Shown here in pieces: positions 32,814 through 45,700 of a DNA stretch of 58,242 bases. This DNA comes from an uncultured Verrucomicrobia subdivision 3 bacterium. Its GTDB lineage: Bacteria; Verrucomicrobiota; Verrucomicrobiia; Limisphaerales; UBA11358. The stretch covers positions 1-58,242 of the forward strand of contig CAIXBQ010000079.1 of the NCBI GenBank assembly GCA_903917705.1. The letters are read 5' to 3'. Below the pieces are notes generated by a model. The model saw only the letters and a list, made by a program, of their open reading frames with translations, had not been told where the DNA came from and did no database searches. Each line of letters begins with the position of its first letter. Position 1 is the stretch's first letter. The translations under genes were made by a program, and so were the position numbers.

Positions 32814-35800
32814 TCACCTTTGCAGCCGGAAATACCGGGCGTTGCCGGCAACCGGCAGCATGACCTGCCACAGGCCACCGACGATTTGCGGAGTCACCGC
32901 GGCGGGCGTCCAGATGCCTGCGGCCAGATTCGTGGCCGTCAGAACCGTGTAGCCCGCCGAAGCAACGGGCCAGGACAACGTCAAGCCGCCACCGCCGGTT
33001 GAACCATTCAATGCCGGGCTGTCCTGACTGAGCAATTGACCCGGCCCCAGCGCCTGCGTGGCCGTAATTTCAGCCGCAGTCATGGCACCGTTGTAGAGGC
33101 GGAACTCATCCAGGGTGAAATCGGGATACGGATCGCCGCTGTATAGCGACCGGCCAATCCAGCTGTAAACATCGTTCACCGAGCTGAACGCGGTGGTCAC
33201 GGAATTATTGATGCCCGCAAGCACCCCATTGGTGTATAGCGCAACGTAACCCGCCGGCGGATTGAAGACGGCGGCCACATGGAGGTTGGTGTGGAAGCTG
33301 AAATCAAAGTTGCCGTAGGCGTTCTGCTCGCTTGAATAGCTGCCGCTGCTGATGGCAATGCGGCCGGAGCGCGGCGCGCAGAAAACATAGTTCACGCCGG
33401 AACTGCCGCTGGTGTTGCCAAAGCCGAAGAAAAAGCAGTTCACGGGCAATTGATCGGGAAATGTCACCCAGGCTTCAACCGTCACCGCCGTATAATTGCT
33501 CAAAATGCCCGCCGGCAGCTGGACATACTGCTGGCTGTTGGAGGACAGGGCCAGCTGCCCGTTCGCAAGCACGCCGCCGCGCGGCAGCGTGCCGTTCCAG
33601 GCGGACCCGCCGATCGAGTCGGCGACGTTTGTGCCGGGCGCGTCGCTGAAGCTGTAACGGTGGGCCAGCGCGGCCGGCATAAAGGCGACCTGCACGGCCT
33701 GGGTCGTGCTCATGCCAAGGCTGGCGTAGGTGGCGATGATGCCCGTCGTGCCGGAGGCGACACCGGTAACATTGCCGCTGCTGTCCACGATGGCGATGTT
33801 CGTGTTGGCCGAGGCGTAACTGATGACATAGGTCGAATTAGTGGTGAGGTTAAGCCAGTTGCCGGACATCTGTCCCCAAATCGCGGTCGCGACCCGCTGG
33901 CCGGTGTAGAGCGGCGAGGGAATTTGCAGGGAGAGGTTCGTGATGAAATTGATGCCGCCGGCCTGCAGCTGGAGAATGGAAAGCGAATTGGCCGGCAACG
34001 TGACGGTGAAATTCGTGCCGGAACCGGCAATCGAATTGGTGACGGGAAACACCCGGGCCGGCACCGCCAATGAATTTTCGTCCGACGGGCTGCCGGAAGT
34101 CAACTGGATGAGCGTGGCGTTCGGGGCAATCGTGTTGACGCCGGCGAGATTGAACGTCGTCGGCAGCGCCGTGCCGTAGGGATTGACCGCCTTGACGACA
34201 ATCTGGCCGCTGGCCCGGTTGTAGGTGGATGAGGCGAGCAGCCCGGCGGCAGCCGTGGAGGAATTGGTAAAAGTCTGCATCAACGTGCCGTTGAGATAGC
34301 ACTGGATGCGAAAGCCGGTCAGGACGATGGAGATGTCATACCATCCGTTATTAGTGATGGCCGTCTGGGCGACCTGGGCGAGCGTGGTCTTGGTGCCGTT
34401 CACATTCTGCTCAATCCCGTCCAGCGTGTTGTTCCAGCCGCCGACATTCCACCAGGTCCAGTTGTTGTCGTCCGTCCAGTTGAACAGGATGAGAAAACCT
34501 TCGCTGCCGCTGACTTTGCGGGCGCGGAGCGAGACAGTGTAGCCCCCCCAATTGGTATTGCCGGCGGTCGCACGGCAGTCGGTCGTGGTGGCCGAGGTCT
34601 GCTGATACAGCCCGGCATTCGTGCTCCAGGTGCCGTTGTAAATCCGCCATCCGTTCGTGCCGGCGTTCACAAAGTCGCCCTGGTAAAGCGTCACGCCGTT
34701 GCTGGTCACCACCAGATTCGTGTATTGCACGGACGTGTTCCACGACCCCAGCCCGACCGCGCCATGCGGCGGGGGGTTGGTAATGGTGGCCGGGACAGCA
34801 ACCACGGTCGGCAGAACGACGTTGCCGCGGTTTTGCCCGAACAGCTGCTGGACATAATAGGACGGGGTGCCGAAGCAGCGATAGTTGTCGTAGTAAATCA
34901 AATCCGGATGCCATTGGATGCCGTTCACATTCGCAAACAGGGGCGCGTAGGAGGCCAGCTGCACGACGTCGGAATTGCGTTCCATGCCGGTCATGAAGGC
35001 GGCTTCGCCAAGCGCCGCCGACAGGTTGCCATAGGTGCCATAGCCCGAGGTCACGGCATATTCGCCGACAAACACTTTCGGCCCGGACCGGCTGTAGCTG
35101 TCATACTTCGTCGCGTAGGAGATGAACGTGGCGGGACTGGAATAGTAATGCTCGTCCCGGATTTCCACCGGCCGGCTGGTGGGGCTGGACGGGCTGCCCC
35201 ACACGGGCGAGATCAAGCGGATCTCCGGATACTGCGCCTTGATGGCATCGTAAAACAAGGTGTAGCGCGCGTCGTAATAAGCGCCGCCATTCTCATTGCC
35301 GATTTCGAGGTATTTCAAATTAAACGGCGCGGGATGGCCGCTGGCGGCGCGCACGGCGCCCCACGCCGTGTTCGTGCCGCCATTGGCGTATTGGATCAAA
35401 TCCAGCGCGTCCTGCACCCACGGCCCCATATCGGCGATTGGCACGGTGTTATTCGTGCTGCCGTTGTAGCCGAGCATGAGGCCACAGTTAATGCCGTAAA
35501 GCGGCTCCATGCCCAGGTCCTCGCAGAACTGAAAAAATTCGTAAGCCCCAAAACCGTCGGTGGACCAGTAACCCCAGGCATCGTTCAGATGGCCGGGCCG
35601 CTGGGCGGGGTCCCCGATGGATTTTTTCCACCGGACGGCATTGGTGACGATGTCGCTCTCGATATAATTCCCGCCGGGAAATCTCAAAAATGACGGATTC
35701 AGCCCGGCGAGCATATTGGCCAGATCCAAACGGAGTCCGTTCGTCCGATTGCCAAAGGTCGCCTGCGGGAACAGGGAAACCTCATCCAGCCAGACCGTGC

Positions 35801-36407
35801 CCGCGTTGGTGATGCCCAGGACAATCCGCGCGCTCGCGTCCGTGCCGCTGGAAACCAGCGACGCGGTGAAATGCTGCCAGCCGGCCGTCAACCCGCTAAA
35901 GCTGGCCTGCGCGTAAACCGTGCCGCCGCCGGCATTCTGCAATTGCACGACGAGCGGACCGGCGAAGCTGTTGGAACCGGCCGCGTAAAAACTCAGATTG
36001 TAAGCCACGCCCGCCTGGAGCGACAGCCCCCAGAACCCGGGGTTAGCCGCGCCGATGCCGCCCGTACCGGACAGCATCGTGAGCTTGAGCGAACACGGTT
36101 TGTTGGTGTTAAGGGGCTGCGTGAAGTCCACCGACATCGCCCCGGCGGCGGGACCATTGGTCACCAAAGTCCAGTAGTCCGGATTGACGGAATTTTTGAA
36201 AGAACGGTTGCGAACCATCTCGGCATAAACGCCGCCTTCGCCGCCATAGTTGATCTCCTCAAAGAAAATACCAAACAGGTTGGAGCTGACCACCGCGCCG
36301 GGCTGGTTGGCCTGGATCGTCAACGTGGCGCCGGATTGCGCCTGCACCCGGGCGGCCCAAATGACAAGAGCGGCCAATAACAGGCGAAAATAGTTTTTAA
36401 GATTCAC
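32814..36407 (-). CDS. Secreted GH51-type alpha-L-arabinofuranosidase with extra carbohydrate-binding modules
   Basis: A 1197-residue secreted enzyme. A signal peptide (1-24) precedes NLFGIFFEEINYGGEGGVYA (GH51 start), a CBM4/9-like insertion (about 73-215, PDYWTLVTNGPAAGAMSVDF), and the catalytic barrel with SFLRFPGGNYIES, the acid/base E372 in YLEIGNENGG and the nucleophile E449 in VFVGEYAVT. After the GH51 C-terminal sandwich come a DUF1080/laminin-like module (about 570-720), a Big2-like domain (about 825-905) and a LamG domain (about 909-1120), and the tail NARYFRLQR. It should release arabinose from arabinan or arabinoxylan. Domain assignments outside the catalytic core are by pattern. 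Confidence 0.9.
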   Translation of the reverse strand: MNLKNYFRLLLAALVIWAARVQAQSGATLTIQANQPGAVVSSNLFGIFFEEINYGGEGGVYAEMVRNRSFKNSVNPDYWTLVTNGPAAGAMSVDFTQPLNTNKPCSLKLTMLSGTGGIGAANPGFWGLSLQAGVAYNLSFYAAGSNSFAGPLVVQLQNAGGGTVYAQASFSGLTAGWQHFTASLVSSGTDASARIVLGITNAGTVWLDEVSLFPQATFGNRTNGLRLDLANMLAGLNPSFLRFPGGNYIESDIVTNAVRWKKSIGDPAQRPGHLNDAWGYWSTDGFGAYEFFQFCEDLGMEPLYGINCGLMLGYNGSTNNTVPIADMGPWVQDALDLIQYANGGTNTAWGAVRAASGHPAPFNLKYLEIGNENGGAYYDARYTLFYDAIKAQYPEIRLISPVWGSPSSPTSRPVEIRDEHYYSSPATFISYATKYDSYSRSGPKVFVGEYAVTSGYGTYGNLSAALGEAAFMTGMERNSDVVQLASYAPLFANVNGIQWHPDLIYYDNYRCFGTPSYYVQQLFGQNRGNVVLPTVVAVPATITNPPPHGAVGLGSWNTSVQYTNLVVTSNGVTLYQGDFVNAGTNGWRIYNGTWSTNAGLYQQTSATTTDCRATAGNTNWGGYTVSLRARKVSGSEGFLILFNWTDDNNWTWWNVGGWNNTLDGIEQNVNGTKTTLAQVAQTAITNNGWYDISIVLTGFRIQCYLNGTLMQTFTNSSTAAAGLLASSTYNRASGQIVVKAVNPYGTALPTTFNLAGVNTIAPNATLIQLTSGSPSDENSLAVPARVFPVTNSIAGSGTNFTVTLPANSLSILQLQAGGINFITNLSLQIPSPLYTGQRVATAIWGQMSGNWLNLTTNSTYVISYASANTNIAIVDSSGNVTGVASGTTGIIATYASLGMSTTQAVQVAFMPAALAHRYSFSDAPGTNVADSIGGSAWNGTLPRGGVLANGQLALSSNSQQYVQLPAGILSNYTAVTVEAWVTFPDQLPVNCFFFGFGNTSGSSGVNYVFCAPRSGRIAISSGSYSSEQNAYGNFDFSFHTNLHVAAVFNPPAGYVALYTNGVLAGINNSVTTAFSSVNDVYSWIGRSLYSGDPYPDFTLDEFRLYNGAMTAAEITATQALGPGQLLSQDSPALNGSTGGGGLTLSWPVASAGYTVLTATNLAAGIWTPAAVTPQIVGGLWQVMLPVAGNARYFRLQR

Positions 36408-36428
36408 GTTGATTCCACTTTCAATTTA

Positions 36429-36608
36429 TCACGGGTACACCAGACGGTAAAACCCCGCCCACCCAGTTTGCTCCAGTATCAATATATCCGCACCGCTCGC
36501 ACCACTCCAGACGATGGTGGCCCCGCGGGAGGCGCTGGCGACGGCAATCAACAAGATGGTGGCGTCGCCAACATTCACCGCCAGACAACTAAAAACCAAA
36601 CCGGGCAT
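36429..36608 (-). pseudogene. Short ORF resembling the tail of a secreted verrucomicrobial protein
   Basis: A 59-codon leftward ORF from ATG 36608 to TGA at 36429. The start contains MPGLVFSCLAVNVGDATILL, and the end is TGWAGFYRLVYP, very like the FYRLHHP end of the 3700-residue protein next to it and the YFRLQR end of the GH51 protein. It has an in-frame stop upstream and begins just after the giant gene's terminator. It may be the remnant of a lost large gene, or an unrelated small ORF. There is no signal of translation beyond the open frame. Confidence 0.35.
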
Positions 36609-36642
36609 GAATGTCGTTTGCCGATTTCAAATTCCTATCTCC

Positions 36643-36682
36643 AAAAAAACCGGGCGGCAACATGCATCAGTCGCCGCCCGGT
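36643..36682 (-). terminator. Rho-independent terminator of the giant PATR gene
   Basis: Read leftward, ACCGGGCGGC and GCCGCCCGGT form a perfect 10-bp stem around a 14-nt loop, followed by a run of seven T. It starts 25 bp after the stop codon. Confidence 0.88.
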
Positions 36683-36707
36683 CAATTTCAGACGCCCGCG
36701 AATTCGA

Positions 36708-39700
36708 TCACGGATGGTGCAGACGATAGAACACCGTCGGATTCGTGGGATCGATGATGACATCCTTGTTAGTCACCAAGTCGCTGCCGGCCACGTCAAA
36801 CCAGTTGGTGACCGAGATGCCGGTGCTCAAGCTGTTGGTCTGCGACTGGAGCATCCAGCCGCGATGATCTTCCGGCCAGCCCAGCGAAAGCGTGGTGCCG
36901 GTGACAACGACCGTGATGTTCGTCGGGTTACTGGCCATGGTTGACAGCAACTCCAAGCTGCCGCTGCCGGTGATGTAGGGTGAAGCCGTGGTGCTGTTGT
37001 AAACACCGGCCGGCTGACTGGCCCCGTTCAACACGAGGCTCGCCACCCGGTTCGTCACCGCGAAGCCCAGATTCAAGAAGGCACCGCCAGCCACCGTGAC
37101 CGTTGAGTTCGTGGCCAGCGTGGGCTGGGTGATTCCGAGCGTGCCACCATTGACGGTCGTGTTGCCGGTGTAGGCATTCGTGCCAGTGAGCAACACAATG
37201 CCGGAGCCAACCTTGGTCAGCGCCACCCGGCCGGCAGTGTTTTTGATGACACCCGCAAAAGTACTGGTTTGATTGTTGTTACCAACCGTCAGGACATTGG
37301 TGGTGTTGGCGACCGTGTTGTCAACGATGGCGTTGACACCACCGGTCAAACCATTTATATGGGCATTATGGCCGTTGAGATTCAACGTCGCCGTGTTGTT
37401 GTTAGCACTGGTTCCAAACACCACATTCCCAGCGCCGGCTCCATAGGGCAGAGCATTGTCAATGCCCAGGGCCAAAGTCGGATTCGCCGCCGTGTTGTTC
37501 CAGTAAGATCCGGCCGCCGTGCCGATGGTGGTGTCACCGTGATAGGTGTTCACGGCATTCAAATAGACCGGGGATGCATCCCAGTTGATGCCCAGACCGC
37601 CGGCACCGGTGATCAGGCCATCGACCACAAAGCTCTGGCCCTGGGGTTGCCAGCCGGACTGGAGATAACCGCCGCCGGCGCCCAGCAGAATCGTCCGGGT
37701 GGCACTCAACACCGGCGTGGAGTTGTTGTTATAGATTGCGCCGCCGTTCAAGGTGATGTTGGTCGCGGGCGAGCCGGGAGCAGCTCCCAATTGCGCGTCA
37801 CTCGTGATTTGGAGGCTGCCGGCATTGACCACCGTGCCGCCGGTATAACTATTCCCGCCAGTCAATGTCAGAGTGCCCGTGCCATTCTTGGTCAGGCTTC
37901 CGCTGCCCACCGGTGCGATGACCGGAGTGCCGAGCCCCGCGCCGCTGCCACCGCCACCGATCAACGTCGCGGTCAGGACATCGCCCCCGTTGTAGCTGCC
38001 GCCCGGACTCGTGATGATGATGCCAGTGACGGCACCACCGGCAACCGTGGCAACAGCCGTGGCACCAAGCCCGGCACCGCCGGTGATGCTTACAATCGGC
38101 GCGCTGACGTAGCCGGAACCACCGTTGGTGACCGCGATGGAAGTCACACCATAGTAAGGCGCGTTCAATGCCTGGGCGATGGTGATATTGAAACCGCCGC
38201 TGTCAATGACAGCCCCATTGGTGGAGACAAAGGCAGCGGTCAAGCCCGTCATGAACGCGGTGTTGGCTGCGGTCGGCTTCACGGTGCCGCCGTTGAAGTT
38301 GAAGGCGGCGTTGACGCCCGTACTGGAAGTAATGTTGAGCGTGGTATTCGTGCCGCCGTTCTCGTTGAACGTGCCGGTCGAACCCGCGATACGCGCGATG
38401 TTAACACCACCATTCGCCACCAACATGCCGCCGTTCTGGTTAAATGTGCCGGTGCCCGTCCCACCGACGCGAATACCGGAGGCGGCGGTCAATGTGCCGC
38501 CGCTCATATTGTAAACCGCCACGCCGTTCGTAGAGGTACGCCCGCCGATGGCAAACATCCCAACCGCAGTGTTCAATTGCGTCACGCTACCACCGGTTTG
38601 ATTCACCGTGCCGCTGGCGGTCGAACCCGCCGCATTGGCCGAAGCAATAAACAAGTTGCTGACGGTCAGTGTGGCGCTATCCTGGACATTCAAGACACCA
38701 TAGGCGCTGCCGATGTCGCCGACGTTGAAATCAAACGGGTTTACCAAGGAACCAGTTCCTTTGAGGACCAAGGCGCCGGTGTCATTACCATCCTGGCCGA
38801 TACTACACCAGGTGGTGCTGTCATTGACAGAACCGCCGGTGTCCACAACCACCGTACCCCGCTTCACAAACAGGTTGCCGGTGAAGGTATCAGCACCGGT
38901 CAAAATCAGCTCCCCGGTATTGGTTTTTGTCAACCCGCCGCTACCGGAAATGGCGCCGCTCACCACGGTGTTGGATGCACCGCCGACGGTAAGAATATAG
39001 CCGCCATTGTTGATGGTCTGGCTCAAAGCCAAGCTGCCGGATGCCGCATTTAACATCTGCGCCGAAGTCATTACCAGCGGCACGTTCAACCCCTGTGCGT
39101 TGGTCGAGTTGTTGAGCACGCCGTTGGCGGTCAGGGTCAGGATGCTGCCGTTCCCGGTGGTGATGTCGAACATGCCGGCGTTATTGCTGAAAGTCACACC
39201 GGTCACGGTATAGCTCAAATCCATGGAGGGATTCGTGTTCACAATCCCGGCAAAAGTCAGACTGTCACCAACAAATCCGGGTGCGGCACTATTGCCCCAG
39301 TTCGGATTTGTATCGAAGAAGGCATCCGACCCACCGCCAACCCACACATCATTGGCCAGCGTCACCGTCAGGTTGGCACCAACGGTGGCGGTCTGACTAC
39401 CAGAATCCGTGATGGTGGCGACTATGGGATAAACATTCGGAGCGGTACCGGCGGTGGCGGCAATGGTATTGGTCCAAACCCCGGTGGCCCCGACCTCGGA
39501 AAGCGCCAGTGTCGGCGACAAACCGATGCCGCTGGCATCCACGGTGACGGTGGAGATCGGATAATACCCGTTGGTCACCGTAACCGTGACCAGGGCGTTT
39601 TGGTTGCGGGACACCGTGGCCGGATTGATGGTGATACCGGCGGTGGGCCCCGTCGTGGCCGAGTAGTGCAGCAAGACCTGGCTACCGCTTACGACCACGG

Positions 39701-42700
39701 TATAATGGGTATAGTCCGGCGGCTGGATATCCCAAACGGGCGTGGAATTAAATATTCCCGACAGGCTGCCGAACCCATTAATGAGGACGTAATCCCCGGT
39801 GGTATCCAGGGTGCCCGGGGCCTTGATGTGGATGACCGGGTTGATATTGTTGTTGACCAGGGCACCATTCATGTTGATCTGATCATTTCCTGAACTATAG
39901 ACGCTGCCCAAGGTGAAGGTGCAGGCGGCCCCGGCAGCCAATGTCAGATTGTTGTAGATGGTCAGGGCGCCCGGGATTGAATTACTACCGGGGCTCAAAA
40001 CGCCTCCGCCATTCACCGTCACCGGCCCATTCACCGAACCGAGACCGCCAAAGGTCGCGTTGGTACCCACGGTCACCGACCCGCTTCCTGACAGGCTGCC
40101 ATTCACCAACAAGGTTCCATTGCTGACCGTGGTGCTCCCACCATAAGAGCTGGCACCTTGAAGTGACAGCGCGCCCGTGCCAACTTTGACCAGCGATCCG
40201 CCCGCCGCGGTATCGGAGATGGCCCCGTCAAAAGATGTGCTATTGGCATTGCCCACAATCAGGGTGCCATTTACACCGGCAATGTCATCCAGCAGAACAT
40301 TGCCCGGACCGGCCAGCGAACCAATCTGCTGCGAGAGGCCGCCGATATCCAGTGTTCCCGAGGCGATGCTCACAGCAGTGCTCGCCGGCAGCACCTGCGG
40401 ATTGCTGTTGATATAAAGCTGTTGAATTTCAGCCTGACTCAAGGCGCGGTTATAGATGTAAACCTCATCAATCAGACCGCCCAAACCAACTTGGCCATCG
40501 ACCTCACCGGTTCCGGTGCCACCGATACGCACCTGGGTGCCGGTATCAGCCCGATTCCATTGATTGATCGTCAAGGCATCCAGGGCGCCATCCACATAGC
40601 TAGCCCGCATTCCGCCATTGCCCGTCAGAACCACAAAGTGCCAGCTACCGTCATTGATAGCGGCCGTCCCGCCCACCCAACCACCCGAATTCTGAACCCC
40701 ACCCGCGTGAGTTCCGCTGCCCACCGATCCAGCGCCATTGTTCAAATAGAACGTTTGATTGCCGCTGGCCCAGGCACCGGCGCCTTGATACAGATAGGCA
40801 CCACCAGCCGTGGTCGTCTTGAGCCACATGCCCACGGTCCAATTGCCGTTGTAATTCAGCGGAACCACCGAACTGCTCACCAGGACATAGGCCGCCGTGG
40901 ATGCGCCCGTGGGAATGCTCAGCGCATTGCCGAAGCGTCCAGCATTGGTTGAGATCGTGGCGGTCCCGGTCAGCGTGCCATTCATGGTCGAACCGCCCGA
41001 CCCCTGATTGACCACCGTGGTGCCGCTGACGTTATCGAACGTCATATGCAGTACCGGCGCGGAAAGCTGAAGCGTGCCGCCATTAATCGTCGTGTTGCCG
41101 GTATAAGTGCTGGAACCGCTCAAAGTCAACGTACCACTGTTCTGTTTGGTCAGACCGGCGTCGGCATTTGCGCCCAAAGCCGGATCATGCGTCAACGACT
41201 GGTTGATGGTGATGACATGGCCACCATCATCAATGATGGCACCGTTGGTCGAAACGCAAATCGCCGTCAGCCCGGTCATGAAAACGGCATTGTCCTTTGA
41301 CGCCTGCAATGTGCCGCCGTTGAAGTAGAAATTGCCCGTTCCGCTAACGTGGGAAACCTGCGGAACTGACAGGACGCCGCCATTAAGATTGTAGGTAAAG
41401 ATGCCCGACGAAATGGCCGCCCGGCCCAAGGACAGGAAACCGGTGCCGCCCGGCGTCGTGCCGCCGTCGCTATAAAGCGTGACCGTGCCGCCATTCTGGT
41501 TGAATGTGCCGCTGCCGGCGTAATTGTTCGCGCCCAAGGTAAGCGCGTTGTTGTTCCAGATGTTGATCGCCGAAGAGCCGCTCAGGTTGACCGTGCCTGA
41601 GGCATTGGTGAAGTTGCCCACTTCCATCTGCTGGTGCTGAACATTGAGGACGCCGCCGCTCATATTGAAGGTGCCGACACCATTGTTGGTGCCGCCCGAA
41701 CCCACGGTAAACCAGTTATAGGAGTTAATGGTGCCGCCAGCCTGATTGACCACCCCGGTTCCGGGTTCGGAGTTATTCCCCGAATTGCCGGCAATGATGA
41801 CGCGCACGGCATTGACCGTGCCGTTCGTGACGCTCAATGTTGCGACCTGGCTGCTGTTGGGAGCGATCTCGATGTTACTGCCGCCGGCACCGGTGATGCC
41901 GAGCGTGCCGCCGCCATCCACCACCAAGTCGCCGCCTTGGACGCTGGTCAGGCCGGTATAGGTGTTGTTGGCCGTCAGAATCAGCGGGCCGTTTCCAGTT
42001 TTTGTCAAGCCGCCGCCGGTGTCCGCCAATACCAGATTCAACGTCTGCGCATTGGTGGTATTAACGGCGATCGGACCGTTGCCAGTCATGGTGAGCGGGT
42101 TGTTGGCCGTGGAGCCGAGGGTGAAGCTGCCGGCGTTTGCGTTGAAGGTCAAACCGGAGACAGTGTAAGCCTGATCCAGATCGGGACTAGTGTTGACATT
42201 GCCGGCAAACGTCATGCCGTCGCCGACGTAGCCGGGCGCGGCACCGCTGGTCCAATTGGCATTGTTGTCAGCGTAAGCATCCGAGCCGGCACCGTTCCAC
42301 ACTTGATTGGCCAGAATGACCACAACCGGGGTGATCACATAATTTCCGAGCAGCGGCGTGGGGGTTGAGTTGTCGGTGACCGTAACCGTCAATGAGTTGG
42401 TGCTGGCACCAATGGTGGGGGCCACGGCAAAAGTGTTGGTATAAACATTGGACAGGTTGGACTGCACCAAACTCGCGGCGGAAGAACCACCGATCTGGCT
42501 TATATCCACCGTCACACTGGCAACGCCACCCAGTCCCGGGGTCACGTTTGCCGTGATGGTGGTCAATTCATTCCTGGTCAGGGTCGCCGGATTGGCCACC
42601 GCCGTCACGACCGGTGCCTGGGTGGTGGTATAATGGAGCACCACGTTGTTGCCGCTCTGCACCACCGAGTAATGGAGATAATTGGCAGGGGTGGTGCCAT

Positions 42701-45700
42701 CCCAGACCAAAGCCGGCGTGGTGGGCATGGAGGTCGAACTCGTGACCGTGAAGAGGACATAATCAGCATTCGTGTCCAGCTCAGCGGCGCCGTGCAAGGC
42801 ACTGATGCGAATGGTATCGCTGCTGCTCAAGGTGAGATTCCCGGCGACGGTGATCTGATCATTGCCGGTGCTGTAATTGGTGTTGAGGTCGAAATAATCC
42901 GAACCGCCCGCACTTTGATTGAGATCGCTGTTGAAGACCATGGTTCCCGCCGTGCCGCCCACGGCCGGATAGATGGCTGAACCGGTAACCGTAGCCAGCG
43001 TGCCCGAAACCGCGCCGGTGCCCTTGAGATTTTGCGCCGCGCTCAGCACGAAGCCAATGCCCGACACATCAAACGTACCGCTGCCGGCCACGATGATGTT
43101 TGGCGAGTTGGAAATGGAGCCACCCGAGCCCAGCGCCAGCGTGCCGGCGCTGATGGTGGTGTTGCCGACATAGGTGTTCGCACCGGAGAGCGTCTCCGTG
43201 CCATTGCCGACCTTGGTCAGCGCCACGGTACCGCCGGTATTCTTGATGGCGCCAGCAAAGGCACCAGTCTGGTCGTTATTGCCGACGGTGACGGTGTAGG
43301 AACCGGCAATCGTGTTGTTGATGATGCCATTGGCACCGCTGCCATTCAGGCCGTTGAGTTGCAGATTATGGCCGTTCAAATCCAGCGTGGCCGTGTTATT
43401 CAGGCCGCTGGTGCCGAAGTTCAGATTGCCGACGCCCGCTCCATAGGGCAGCGCGTTATCAACGCCCAAGCGGACAGTCAGGTTGGCCCCAGCATTATTC
43501 CACCAAGTGCCGAAGGTCGTGCCGAGGGTGGTGTCACCTTGATAATTATTGGTCGAGTTGAGGACGGTGGTGGAACTATCCCAGTTGATGCCCAGCGCAC
43601 CGGTGCCCGTGATCAGTCCGTTGATGGAGAAAGTGTTCGTTCCAAAGCCGGCCTGAAGATAACCGCCGCTAGCACCCAGCAAAATACTCCGGTTGGCATT
43701 CAGTATCGGCGACGAGTTGTTGTTGTAAAGCTCGCCACCGTTCAAAGTGATGTTGATCGCTGGCGATGCCGGGACGGCTCCCAATTGCGCGTCGCTGGTG
43801 ATCTGGACGGTGCCGCCACTGACCGTCGTTCCGCCAGTGTAGGTGTTGGCACCGGTCAGAGTGGTTTGAGCTGTGCCGTTGAAGGTCATGCCGCCACCGG
43901 TGTTGGCCACCGGTGCCACACCAGTGATGGTCGCAGGCGTGGTTGCGCCACCACCAGTTAAGGTGAAGGTCGGGGTCACGGTATAGTTGATGCCTGGTGA
44001 GGTGATAACAATATTTGTCACGCTGCCAGTGGCCGGATTGATTTGCGCAATGGCCGTCGCCCCGACACCTGTCGTATCACCCGTGCCGCGCACCACCGCG
44101 ACAATCGGCGGCGCGATGTAACCGGCTCCGCCAGTATATGAGCTGATGCCATTAACACCGCTGCCAGCCGGGGCGAGCAAGGGCTGGGCAATCGTGATGG
44201 CAAAACTGTTGTTGTTAATCGTCCCACCGCCGCTGTAAATGTTGGCGCTGCCCAAGCCCGTCATGAACGAGCCGTTGGCTACGCTCGCCCGCAGCGTGCC
44301 GCCATTGAAATTGACCATCGCCGAAGTGCCGCCGCCGACGGCATTTCCCTGAGCGACACCGCCATCCAAATTCAAAATAGCCGTGTTGGCCGCACCCGAC
44401 TGGTTCAAGTTAAACCCGACGGAAGCCAGCGTGTTGGTGACGGCTCCGCCCATGATGTTGACGATGCCAGTCGAACCGGCGGCTCCCCAGCAGTTGACAA
44501 CGCCGCCGCCAGCATAAGTGAGCAGGCCGCTGAAAACATTGAGGACGCCGGTTTGGGCGCCGCCCACGCGGGATACCACCACCCAACCGGTGTTTAGGAC
44601 GTTGGCACCGTTGATATCACAGATGGCGTTGCCGGCGGCAGATTCGCCACCCACACCGATTTCACCCACGTTCAAGGTGGCTCCCGAACCGCCATAATAA
44701 TAACCATAGGCACCAACGGCATTGCCGAGCTGGAAGGCAGCACCGCTGGCTCCCTGCGACTCAGTAATGGTTCCCGCAGTCTGATAAAGCGCACCCACTG
44801 CGCCATTCAAAGTGCCGATGTTAAAGTCATAGTTGGTAAGGAAGGTGCCGGAAAATTTTACCAGGGAATTGCCCACGGTGTTGCCGATGGTCATGGTGGC
44901 CGTGGTCGCGGCGGGACTGGCCGGCAGCGCGGAGCCGGTGATGTTGAGCGCGCCCGCGCTGACGACGGTGGCATTGGTGTAAGTGGTCGTGCCAGAGAGC
45001 GTCAAGGTGCCGGTGCCAATCTTGGTCAAACCGCCGCCGGGTCCGGTAATCACGCCGGCATAGGCAGCGGGGCTGGAATTGTCGCCGCCGACCGTCAGGG
45101 TTGCCGCCCCCAAGGCCACATTGCCGCCTGTGGCACCACCGCCCGTCAGCGAACCAATCTGCGTGGCGAAACCGTTAAGATTCAGAGCAGCGGTCGCATC
45201 ATTCGCGAGCGACACCGCCGAGTTGTTGCCGACAGCGCCGCTGACATTGGCCACCGAGGCCACCCCGACAACGACCTGGCCCTGATTGATGGTGGTCGGA
45301 CCAGTGTAGGTGTTGGGCGTGGAATTAGTCAGCGCGGCAGTTCCGGTCTTGGTCAAACCGCCATTGCCGGCAATGATGGTGTTCGCCTTGAAGTTGTAAT
45401 TCAGCGTGTTGTTGGTTACCAGAATATTGCCCGGAGTCAGCGTGGTCGCGACGGAATTGCTGATCGTGGTCGTGTTGATTCCAGTGTCGTCAAATTGGAT
45501 CACGCTGCCGTCAATATACTTGGTGCCAAGGGTTCCCGCGTTCGTCCAGTTGGCCGTGGTGTTGATGTCCCAGGTGCCGTTGACCAAGCCGGTCCAGATG
45601 GTGTTGGTCACGGCGGTCACAGTCAAGGTAATGGTGTTGCCTATCGTGGTAATGCTGCCCGACACACCGCCCGGCAAAGTACCCTGGGAATAAGAGCCTG

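Larger units (their letters stand above)
36408..36707. other. Intergenic region between the giant PATR gene and the GH51 gene, 300 bp
   Basis: Read leftward it holds the terminator of the giant gene (36643-36682) and a 59-codon tail-like ORF (36429-36608), leaving 21 bp to the GH51 start. No separate promoter was recognised for the GH51 gene. Confidence 0.6.

Noticed and set aside
37269-39053. A 594-codon rightward open frame, and several smaller ones up to 47744.
   Set aside because: Antisense to the PATR-repeat gene; the repeats are low in stop codons on the other strand. No family features.
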